Positions 7,851 through 14,512 of a DNA stretch of 21,089 nucleotides are shown one piece after another. The notes under the pieces were generated by a model. The model did no database searches. It was not told the DNA's origin and was given only the letters and a program-made list of their open reading frames with translations. The first letter of the stretch is position 1; each line of letters opens with the position of its first letter. Location: NCBI GenBank assembly GCA_043736515.1, contig JAYTCK010000046.1, positions 1 through 21,089 on the forward strand. The letters are read 5' to 3'. Made by a program: the position numbers and the translations under genes. Source of the DNA: MHLP01 sp043736515. GTDB lineage: Bacteria > Patescibacteriota > Minisyncoccia > Phycocordibacterales > UBA6899.

Positions 7851-7884
7851 AATGAAAATCCCCTGAATTCAGGGGATTTTCATT
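7851..7884. terminator. Perfect 34-base palindrome, probable bidirectional terminator
   Basis: The sequence reads identically on both strands over all 34 bases, centred on GAATTC. The core stem is ATCCCCTG/CAGGGGAT, flanked by AAA and TTT arms, so it can end transcription in either direction. It follows the surface-protein gene and the composite inverted repeat. Confidence 0.8.
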
Positions 7885-7965
7885 ATTTATCAAAAATTTT
7901 TACTTTAGCAAAAAGTATGTTTAAAATATGGCTCAACAAAAGCTTATTTTTTTGGCGCACAGTAC

Positions 7966-7993
7966 TTGACAAAAAAATGATTTTGTGAATAAT
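7966..7993 (+). promoter_or_regulatory. Promoter of the five-gene OmpA/ABC operon
   Basis: A perfect -35 TTGACA (7966-7971) is followed after 16 bases by an AATAAT -10 (7988-7993), so transcription should start near 8000. The leader of about 50 bases opens with a possible hairpin AGAGC/GCTCT (7996-8013). It ends with a Shine-Dalgarno AAGGA (8041-8045) before the ATG at 8052. Confidence 0.75.
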
Positions 7994-8051
7994 AGAGAGC
8001 GGCTACAAGCTCTTTGACTTGTTTTCAAACCCCAAATGGAAAGGAACTGAG

Positions 8052-8732
8052 ATGTTCGATTCGTTGAAAAAACTCGCAACCCAAGCAGGGCTGCGAACTG
8101 ATGAAGACGCTGACGGCACACCGCCATCAAGCACGCCAACGGTGCCCAGCACTCTCGCACCCCAATCAAGCCCCGGAGGGCCGCAGCTTTCTGTGGTTTC
8201 GCAGGCGGCTTCGTTTGGAGCAGCGATGGGGGTCGCAGATCCAGAAATGGTGGCAACGATCAAGGATTCGGTGCTCAAGGCATCGAACGTGATCAGCGTG
8301 TTCCTGGCAAATTGTGAGATCATGAGGAAGGCAATTCCGAATGACGACACAATGCGCATGAGAGCAGCACTTGCCATGATGACCAACATTGATAAGACGG
8401 TGCTCTTGGCCGAAATTCAACGTACTGTTGCTGCCGCACTGGCGCAACAAAAATCCTCTGCAGAAGCTCAGCGTGCGAACGAACGCAACAATGCGATCGG
8501 AACTCTCGAGCGCGAGCTTGAGACGCTGGGCAAGGAGATTACTTCCGCACAGGAGGAAATCGCTCGGCAACAGGCGCTTGTGACCCAAAAGCAGACCCGT
8601 GCGGTCGCGCTTCAGGGTGATATTCGCACTGCCGAAGCACTTCTCAAGCAGCAGAACGCTGTTGTCGATGCATCACTTGCCGAAGTGGAACGGCACATTC
8701 AGTCCCTCACCTCAACCTTCACCCAACTCTGA
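8052..8732 (+). CDS. Coiled-coil protein, first gene of the OmpA/ABC operon
   Basis: This 226-residue protein belongs to no family I recognise. There is no signal peptide or membrane segment, so it is probably cytoplasmic. A Pro/Ser/Thr-rich linker (about residues 22-45) follows a short amphipathic start (MFDSLKKLATQAGL). A helical region at about 45-125 includes AASFGAAMGVADPEMVATIKD. A long coiled coil fills the rest from about residue 130, with heptad-like LERELETLGKEITSAQEEIA. The C-terminal part resembles PspA or tail-fibre coils only in composition. The ATG at 8052 is chosen for its AAGGA Shine-Dalgarno 6 bases upstream. It is probably a structural or regulatory partner of the membrane proteins encoded next. 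Confidence 0.8.
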   Translation: MFDSLKKLATQAGLRTDEDADGTPPSSTPTVPSTLAPQSSPGGPQLSVVSQAASFGAAMGVADPEMVATIKDSVLKASNVISVFLANCEIMRKAIPNDDTMRMRAALAMMTNIDKTVLLAEIQRTVAAALAQQKSSAEAQRANERNNAIGTLERELETLGKEITSAQEEIARQQALVTQKQTRAVALQGDIRTAEALLKQQNAVVDASLAEVERHIQSLTSTFTQL

Positions 8733-8743
8733 AAGGAAACACT

Positions 8744-9751
8744 ATGAGCGATAACAATCAAATGGAAGGACTCCCTGTCCTCACCAAGGAGAAAGTGATG
8801 CGCGGGCTTACCAAGTATGGTGTGCCCCTCGCCATCACAGTCGTCCTTGCCAATCTGTTCATGCCAAGCATCAACCGTGCGCTCGACCTGATGGTCAACG
8901 GCGTGTGGAGCTTCCTCGAACTCGGCATTGGCGCACTCTGCGTTATTGCTGTTACGTTTGCTGTCATGATGGCATGGCCGGTCTACAAGCGTGTCATGGA
9001 GAGTCTTGCTCGCAAGGCGACCTGGGCCATTTTCGAATGGGACCCGATCACTCCGATGATGTTGTGGATCGACGAGATCGAGCGTGACGGGAAAACTCTC
9101 GAAACGGCACTATCAAACGTCGATGGTGTAGTCTCGAGGAACGAAGAACGCATTGACGCGGCTCTCGATGAGTCTGCCGATGCGCAAAAACGTTTCAATG
9201 TCGCGGTAGAGCAGTATGGCCCCAATTCGCATCAAGCACAGATGGCTTCGATCGATGTCGGATCGCCAAAGCAGACCGCCGAAGCGATCGAGAAGATGAA
9301 TGCACCGCTTAAGGTCCTTCGCGACTGCCTCACGGAAGTGGCGCAGGCGTCGGAGTTCACCCTTGGACAGGCGAAAGCTCAGGTGAAACAAGCCGAGAAC
9401 ACATGGGAAGCGGCACTCGAAACTGAAAAGGCTAATGACGCAGGATTTCGTATTTTGCGTGGAAGAAGCGAACGTAGCAAGAACGCGGACATTGCCATGG
9501 GCATGATCCGCGACCGCTATGCATCGCAATTCGGGCGCATGCGCACGCTGCGCAAGCTCTCTGAAAGCCTGCTCAATCGGGTCAATCTCGAAAAAGGTGT
9601 CTTCCGCGAGGAAGCTCTGCTCGAGTTCAGGACCCAGACCGCGCTCCTCACCGGCAAGACAGTTGGCAATGACGTCATCGACGTACAAGCCACTGTGGTG
9701 CCAACCCCAGTCGGCGTGCCGATCGACTTCTACGCATCCCGCAAGAAGTGA
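8744..9751 (+). CDS. Two-helix membrane protein with long cytoplasmic coiled coil
   Basis: This 335-residue protein starts 11 bases after the preceding gene behind AAAGGA. Two membrane helices are near residues 25-43 (VPLAITVVLANLFMP) and 55-80 (FLELGIGALCVIAVTFAVMMAW). The remaining 255 residues are soluble, charged and largely helical. They begin AIFEWDPITPMMLWIDEIER and continue with coils rich in Glu, Ala and Gln, then end in a short Pro/Val-rich tail. The layout recalls PspA-like helical rods attached to a membrane hairpin, but I see no PspA signature and assign no family. It may link the ABC transporter encoded downstream to the coiled-coil protein encoded upstream. Confidence 0.8.
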   Translation: MSDNNQMEGLPVLTKEKVMRGLTKYGVPLAITVVLANLFMPSINRALDLMVNGVWSFLELGIGALCVIAVTFAVMMAWPVYKRVMESLARKATWAIFEWDPITPMMLWIDEIERDGKTLETALSNVDGVVSRNEERIDAALDESADAQKRFNVAVEQYGPNSHQAQMASIDVGSPKQTAEAIEKMNAPLKVLRDCLTEVAQASEFTLGQAKAQVKQAENTWEAALETEKANDAGFRILRGRSERSKNADIAMGMIRDRYASQFGRMRTLRKLSESLLNRVNLEKGVFREEALLEFRTQTALLTGKTVGNDVIDVQATVVPTPVGVPIDFYASRKK

Positions 9752-9795
9752 AGTACGACTCTCATCCCTCCCTCAACTACGCAAAGGAAAACGCA

Positions 9796-11610
9796 ATGAA
9801 ATTGAATCAATTTGGTAAAGCCACCCCCCTCGGCATGGGCCTTGCTGCTGTGGCTGTCGCCGCCGTTTTCATTGGAGGTCTGTACGGCCTTCAACGACTC
9901 CGCCCGGCAGGTCAAGCCGCATCGGTGCCCACCGCTGTTGAAGCGGTCGTGAGCAATACTCCGGCGAATTTCCAGCATGGAGGAGTACCCGTCAAGGTTG
10001 CGCAAGCTCCCTTGCCCTCGGGCAATGTTGCAGGCGCGAATGGTTCGTGCCGCGTAACCGTGCTCACTATTCCCTGGAACGGAACGATGGGACTGCAGTA
10101 CGCTAATGGCGGAGTGAAGACCACGGCGGGCAGTGTGATGGACAAGCAGGGCCTTCGGGTTGTGCTTGCTCGTCAGGATGACTACGGCAAGATGCAGGAA
10201 GCCCTCCTCAAGTTCGCGACGCAGGTGAAAGCCGGCGTTGCGTGTCCGTCGGAAGGCGCCGCATATGTCATCATCATGGGTGATGCGGGCAGTTCATTCG
10301 CGTTTGGCATCCAAAAGCCGCTGGCAGAACTTGGTCTCTCTCTGGAGATGATCGGTTCGGTTGGCAGCTCGCATGGTGAAGACGCGTGCATGCTCCCGCA
10401 TGAAGTGAAGCAGAATCCGCAGAAAGCTCGTGGATCGCTCATTGGCGCAGTGATGCGCGATGGCGACTACAACATCTGCGCGGTGTTTGCGGCTCAGAAC
10501 GGCATCCCCATCAACCCTGACGAAAAGACGTACGATCCGGAAGCGATGAACTTCATTTCGGTGAGTGCATTCACAGAGGCTGACGAGGGCTATATCGCCG
10601 GCAAGTGCGAGGAACGCGTGGTCGTGTCGAAAGGCAAGCGCACCGGAGAGAAGAAGAACGTGTGCCAGAACGGCACCGCAACTTGGACTCCCGGTGATGT
10701 GAATGTGGCCATGAAGAAAGGCGGACTTGCAAAGGTCGCTTCGACCCGTGAGTACTCCAATCAGATGGCCGCAACGCTTTTCGGGATTCGCGAATTCAAT
10801 GCGAAAAACCCGAAGATTACTGAAGGTCTCCTTGAAGCAAGCTGGAAGGGCAGCGATGCCGTAAATTCATCAAGTGAAGCGCTCCTGTTCGCAGGTGGCG
10901 TAAGCGCGAAGGTCTACGGCGAGCAAAACGCTGAATACTGGGCAAAGTATTTCAAGGGCGTCACCGAGAATGACAAGACAGGTGTGCCCATTTTGCTCGG
11001 TGGCTCGCGGGCGTGGAACGGTGCCGACAATGCGTACTACTTTGGTCTCTCGGGCGGTGAAGACGTGTACAAGCGCGTCTACATCATGTTCGGTAACCAC
11101 AATGTGAAGTACTATCCGTCAGCAATGGACTCGTACCCCACGTATGAGAATGTCGTCAACCTCGCGTATATGAGAAATGTTATTGCGCGGAGTGGTGCAG
11201 CGACGCAAGTCGCGGCCGCACAGCCGGTCTTTACGCCCGGTCAGACGATCAGTGTTGTTACATCCAAGCGCAGCTGGGTTGTGGAGTTCGATACCGGGAA
11301 TGCAAGCATCCGACCTGAATCGATGGACGCTCTGAACGAGCTCCTTGACCAGGTGGTGATTACCTCCTTGGCAGTTGAAATCCGTGGCCACACTGACAGT
11401 GTTGGCAGCGAAGATTCGAACCTCGTCCTTTCCCGCAAGCGCGCTGAAGCCGTGAAAAGCTTTTTGATGGCCAACGCCACCAAGAGCATTACGGGGGATC
11501 GCGTACGCACCAAGGGTTTCGGACAGCAGGTTCCCGTTTCCGAAAATAAGACCGCAGAAGGTCGTGCAAAGAACCGTCGTGTCGAGGTGATTCTCGGAAC
11601 GACAAACTAA
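9796..11610 (+). CDS. Membrane-anchored substrate-binding protein fused to an OmpA/MotB peptidoglycan-binding domain
   Basis: This 604-residue protein has an uncleaved-looking signal anchor (about residues 12-31, GMGLAAVAVAAVFIGGLYG). A periplasmic-binding-protein-like body follows (about 70-470). It opens with VLTIPWNGTMGLQYANGG and LARQDDYGKMQEALLKFA, resembling type 2 binding proteins of NitT/TauT importers, and contains six cysteines. Residues about 496-602 are an OmpA_C domain with EIRGHTDSVG, LSRKRAEAVKSFL, TKGFG and KNRRVEV. The Asp of GHTD and the Arg of NRR are the positions that hold diaminopimelate in this family. The ATG at 9796 has AAAGGA just upstream; a GTG at 9748 in frame is less likely. 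The protein is thus tied to both membrane and wall, next to its permease and ATPase. Its ligand is not apparent. Confidence 0.85.
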   Translation: MKLNQFGKATPLGMGLAAVAVAAVFIGGLYGLQRLRPAGQAASVPTAVEAVVSNTPANFQHGGVPVKVAQAPLPSGNVAGANGSCRVTVLTIPWNGTMGLQYANGGVKTTAGSVMDKQGLRVVLARQDDYGKMQEALLKFATQVKAGVACPSEGAAYVIIMGDAGSSFAFGIQKPLAELGLSLEMIGSVGSSHGEDACMLPHEVKQNPQKARGSLIGAVMRDGDYNICAVFAAQNGIPINPDEKTYDPEAMNFISVSAFTEADEGYIAGKCEERVVVSKGKRTGEKKNVCQNGTATWTPGDVNVAMKKGGLAKVASTREYSNQMAATLFGIREFNAKNPKITEGLLEASWKGSDAVNSSSEALLFAGGVSAKVYGEQNAEYWAKYFKGVTENDKTGVPILLGGSRAWNGADNAYYFGLSGGEDVYKRVYIMFGNHNVKYYPSAMDSYPTYENVVNLAYMRNVIARSGAATQVAAAQPVFTPGQTISVVTSKRSWVVEFDTGNASIRPESMDALNELLDQVVITSLAVEIRGHTDSVGSEDSNLVLSRKRAEAVKSFLMANATKSITGDRVRTKGFGQQVPVSENKTAEGRAKNRRVEVILGTTN

Positions 11611-11626
11611 GTCGCCGCAAGGCATG

Positions 11627-11657
11627 ATCGGGGTCCATCGCGACTCCGATTTTTTTT
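11627..11657 (+). terminator. Intrinsic terminator inside the operon (attenuator)
   Basis: ATCGGGGTC (11627-11635) pairs with GACTCCGAT (11642-11650) over 9 bp with one G-T pair and a 6-base loop. A run of eight Ts follows (11650-11657). It lies 16 bases after the binding-protein stop and just before the permease Shine-Dalgarno. Partial termination would give more binding protein than permease and ATPase. Confidence 0.85.
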
Positions 11658-11671
11658 CAAAAGGAAATAAC

Positions 11672-12457
11672 ATGTTTGTGATCCGTTTATGGTTTACCCC
11701 GAATACTCAATTGTTTTCTGTGAATGCGCGAATGATGGTTCTGGTCCAGGTTGGACTGCTCGCGCTTATCTGGATGTTTGCAGGCATTCCATTCTTGCCA
11801 CAACCGGCGGGGATATGGAATGCGTTTGTGAAGTTGTCGGGCGATGGGCTTCCTGCCGATCTTGCCACAAGTATTCTTACCAATCTTGAGGCGGTCGGGT
11901 ACGCACTCCTCATTTCGCTCGTGGTCGTTTACTTGAGCGTAATGAGTTTCTTCCGAAAGATCGCTTCGCTCATCTCGATGCTTCGGTTCAACGGCTTGGT
12001 GGGGATCACGCTTTTCTTCACAATCATGACCTCGTCGGGTCACGGTCTGAAGCTTTCGCTGCTGGTCTTCACCTTAACAACGTGGTTCGTAACCTCCTTG
12101 CTTGCCGTGCTCGACGATATTCCGGAGGAAGAGTACGAACATGCGCGCACACTTGGCATGAGCCCGTGGCGCGTGGTCGTCGAAGTCGTCATTCTGGGAA
12201 GACTCGACAAGGTATTTGAGGTCTTGCGTCAGAACACCGCGATCGCGTGGGTGATGCTCACCACCGTGGAGGGCATTGTCCGGACCGAAGGCGGTATCGG
12301 TGCGATGCTTCTGACACAAAGTAAGTACTTGAAACTCGATGAAGTCTTTGCTATTCAGATCACCATCCTTCTCCTTGGTTTATTTCAGGATTGGATGTGG
12401 GGAGCACTGCGTAGAATGATCTTCCCGTACTCTGTCCTATCAACTGAAAGGAAGTAA
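11672..12457 (+). CDS. ABC transporter permease, NitT/TauT (SsuC)-like
   Basis: This 261-residue inner-membrane protein has about six hydrophobic helices, for example LVQVGLLALIWMFAGIPFL, AVGYALLISLVVVYLSVMSFF and IQITILLLGLFQDWMWGAL. The BPD_transp_1 coupling loop is present in diverged form: DIPEEEYEHARTLGMSPWR followed by VVVEVVILGRL, matching the EAA...G motif that docks on the ATPase. The family carries nitrate, taurine, sulfonate or related anions; the substrate here is unknown. The ATG at 11672 is preceded by AAGGA (11661-11665). An upstream ATG at 11624 is inside the terminator region and is unlikely. The stop is one base from the ATPase start. Confidence 0.87.
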   Translation: MFVIRLWFTPNTQLFSVNARMMVLVQVGLLALIWMFAGIPFLPQPAGIWNAFVKLSGDGLPADLATSILTNLEAVGYALLISLVVVYLSVMSFFRKIASLISMLRFNGLVGITLFFTIMTSSGHGLKLSLLVFTLTTWFVTSLLAVLDDIPEEEYEHARTLGMSPWRVVVEVVILGRLDKVFEVLRQNTAIAWVMLTTVEGIVRTEGGIGAMLLTQSKYLKLDEVFAIQITILLLGLFQDWMWGALRRMIFPYSVLSTERK

Positions 12458-12458
12458 C

Positions 12459-13286
12459 ATGGCCTCTTCGTTTGTATATGAGAAACGGGAAAGAGTGCTC
12501 ACCGTCACTCAACTTTCGCTCGCGTATGGAAAACGTACGATCTTGTGTGATGTCAACATCGCGATCGACAATATCGTCCGTCCCAATTTGCGACAAGGGC
12601 AGGTTGTGGCACTCCTCGGTCCTTCGGGTGTCGGCAAGACTCAGTTCTTTCGATGCTTAGCGGGCCTTCAGAAGCCCACAGCGGGGGTTGTCGCCATTAC
12701 GGATAAACAAATACCCGTAACAGCGGGAATGGTGGGAGTTGTGGCGCAAAACTACATCCTCTTCAAACATCGTACGGTCATGGGAAACCTTCTCGTCGCC
12801 GCAAAGCAGCGCGGGTACTCCGATAAAGATGCTGAAGCACGGGCCCTCGAACTTCTGGCTGTCTACGGACTCGTTGACCGCAAGGATGCGTATCCTGGGC
12901 AGCTCTCGGGAGGTCAAAGGCAGCGGGTGGCGATCATGCAGCAAGTGCTTTCAAGTGGACATTTTCTCCTGATGGACGAACCGTTCTCGGGACTGGATCC
13001 GCTTATGAAGGATACTGCATGTCAGACCATACAGAAGCTCTCTCAGCTCGATGAGCTGAATACGTCGATCGTCGTGACGCACGACATTGAAAGTGCTGTT
13101 GCAGTCGCGGATACGGTTTGGCTCATGGGTAGGACATTCGATGAAAAGGGAGCAAGCTTGGGTGCCTCAATCAAGAAACAGTACGACCTCATCGAAGCGG
13201 GTCTTGCGTGGCAACCGTCCATTCAATCAATGCCTCAGTTTCGCGACATGGTCACAGAGATTAAAGCGCAATTCCAGCATTGCTAA
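12459..13286 (+). CDS. ABC transporter ATPase of the OmpA-linked system
   Basis: This 275-residue nucleotide-binding subunit has Walker A GPSGVGKT (about residues 55-62), Q-loop VVAQNY, signature LSGGQRQRVA (about 150), Walker B FLLMDEP, D-loop SGLDP and switch THD (about 207). All catalytic residues appear intact. The C-terminal 60 residues (DEKGASLGASIKKQYDLIEAG) extend beyond the core and are shared by some NitT/TauT-type ATPases. Shine-Dalgarno AAAGGAAG overlaps the permease end. It is the last gene of the operon and is followed by a strong terminator. Confidence 0.92.
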   Translation: MASSFVYEKRERVLTVTQLSLAYGKRTILCDVNIAIDNIVRPNLRQGQVVALLGPSGVGKTQFFRCLAGLQKPTAGVVAITDKQIPVTAGMVGVVAQNYILFKHRTVMGNLLVAAKQRGYSDKDAEARALELLAVYGLVDRKDAYPGQLSGGQRQRVAIMQQVLSSGHFLLMDEPFSGLDPLMKDTACQTIQKLSQLDELNTSIVVTHDIESAVAVADTVWLMGRTFDEKGASLGASIKKQYDLIEAGLAWQPSIQSMPQFRDMVTEIKAQFQHC

Positions 13287-13309
13287 GACATAAAACAAGT
13301 CGTTTTCAC

Positions 13310-13342
13310 AAGCCGAAGGAGTAACATCCCTTCGGCTTTTTT
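13310..13342 (+). terminator. Intrinsic terminator ending the OmpA/ABC operon
   Basis: AAGCCGAAGG (13310-13319) pairs perfectly with CCTTCGGCTT (13329-13338), with Ts running to 13342. It cleanly separates the G+C-rich operon from the next promoter. Confidence 0.9.
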
Positions 13343-13355
13343 CTTGTCGTAAAAG

Positions 13356-13384
13356 TTGCATTTATGATGAATTTGTGCTATACT
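13356..13384 (+). promoter_or_regulatory. Extended -10 promoter for a leaderless transcript
   Basis: TTGCAT (13356-13361), 17 bases, then TATACT (13379-13384), with TG one base before the -10 (13376-13377). The expected start site is at about 13391-13392, which coincides with the GTG start codon at 13392. No Shine-Dalgarno is present. Confidence 0.75.
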
Positions 13385-13391
13385 TATATAC

Positions 13392-14498
13392 GTGAACAAA
13401 TGGATCAAGAAGCTTCATTGGCACTTCATTCCCGTAGAAGGGAACGCTTTTCAGCCCCATGCGCTCCGCATGCCGGCCGCAGCAGGGATACTCGGGCTGA
13501 TTGTTGCCGTTGAAGCACTCTATCTTGTCGGAACATTTGTAATTCTCCCCTCGAGTAATTATTTTGCCGCTGTATTTGCGAGCGTACTTGTCGATCAAAC
13601 CAATGGAGTGAGACAAACCGAATCACTGGGTACTCTCAAAACAAATCCCATACTTGAGCATGCCGCACGCTTGAAAGTAGAGGACATGGTAACCAAAGGG
13701 TATTTTTCCCATAATTCACCAGACGGCAAAACTCCATGGTATTGGTTTGAGCAAGCGGGATATAATTATGCCGCAGCAGGGGAGAACCTCGCGGTAAATT
13801 TTGTTGACTCGCAAGATGTCACGACCGCATGGATGCAATCACCGACACATCGGGCAAATATCATGAGTGGCAATTACACTGAAATCGGAATTGCCGTGAT
13901 GAGCGGTATGTACAAGGGAAGGGAAGCCATTTTTGTTGTTCAAGAGTTTGGCCGGCCTTCAGTTGTGGCGCAGGAAACATTGATTAACAAGAGCGAGGTC
14001 TATGAACCTATAATTGTTTTACCTCCCTCACCACCCGTTACGAAACCTGTATCCCCAACGACAATCAAAAAGTCTGTTGCCGCTCCAAAAGCAACGATAA
14101 CACCAGTTCCAGCAAGAAGTACTCAAACAACAACGATAGTCGCCGGTGTGGAAACCCAAAAGCTTCCCCTTTCTGTCTCCTCAATATCGGTTCCGAGTGA
14201 ATTGGAGCCTGTTCTTGCAGCAGGAAATCCAGAATCGCATAGCCTACTAAGTCCGATAATGGTAGCTGAAGCGTCAGAGGCCTCATCGATTGACACGATT
14301 GTCGCGTCGCCGAGAAAGCTCACAACGACAATATATTTTATATTTGCGACAATTCTCGCACTCATCCTCTCACTCACGATATTTATTAAAATTCGCGTAC
14401 AACATCCCCACCTTATCGTAAATGGAGTACTGTTAATTGCCCTCTCACTATCTCTTGTTCTCTTGAATTCTGTTATTGGATTTACGGGAGCAATCTAA
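13392..14498 (+). CDS. Membrane-anchored CAP/SCP-domain protein (YkwD-like)
   Basis: This 368-residue protein begins with an N-terminal segment HWHFIPVEGNAFQPH of a kind I know from CPR membrane proteins. A membrane helix follows near residues 33-55. The CAP domain spans about residues 77-197: SHNSPDGKTPWYWF, GENLAVNF, TAWMQSPTHRANIMSG and YTEIGIAV. These keep the two His and the Glu that line the CAP pocket. A Pro/Ser/Thr-rich stretch (about 210-300) leads to two C-terminal helices (about 311-333 and 340-366). The product is likely extracytoplasmic, held at the membrane at both ends; its biochemical role is unknown, as for most bacterial CAP proteins. The GTG start fits the promoter spacing. 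Confidence 0.85.
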   Translation: MNKWIKKLHWHFIPVEGNAFQPHALRMPAAAGILGLIVAVEALYLVGTFVILPSSNYFAAVFASVLVDQTNGVRQTESLGTLKTNPILEHAARLKVEDMVTKGYFSHNSPDGKTPWYWFEQAGYNYAAAGENLAVNFVDSQDVTTAWMQSPTHRANIMSGNYTEIGIAVMSGMYKGREAIFVVQEFGRPSVVAQETLINKSEVYEPIIVLPPSPPVTKPVSPTTIKKSVAAPKATITPVPARSTQTTTIVAGVETQKLPLSVSSISVPSELEPVLAAGNPESHSLLSPIMVAEASEASSIDTIVASPRKLTTTIYFIFATILALILSLTIFIKIRVQHPHLIVNGVLLIALSLSLVLLNSVIGFTGAI

Positions 14499-14512
14499 TT
14501 TTTTATTGAGTA

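Noticed and set aside
9113..9688. 191-codon minus-strand reading frame opposite the 8744 gene
   Set aside because: The plus-strand gene has a Shine-Dalgarno, membrane helices and operon context. The antisense frame has no recognisable motifs and reflects G+C-rich codon structure.
8744..11610. Zorya-like defence pair (membrane motor plus OmpA protein)
   Set aside because: The membrane protein has two helices and no MotA/ExbB signature. The OmpA protein has a binding-protein body instead of a MotB-type proton channel segment, and ABC genes follow directly.
11119..11673. 184-codon minus-strand reading frame opposite the OmpA domain
   Set aside because: It overlaps clear OmpA motifs on the plus strand and has no domain of its own.
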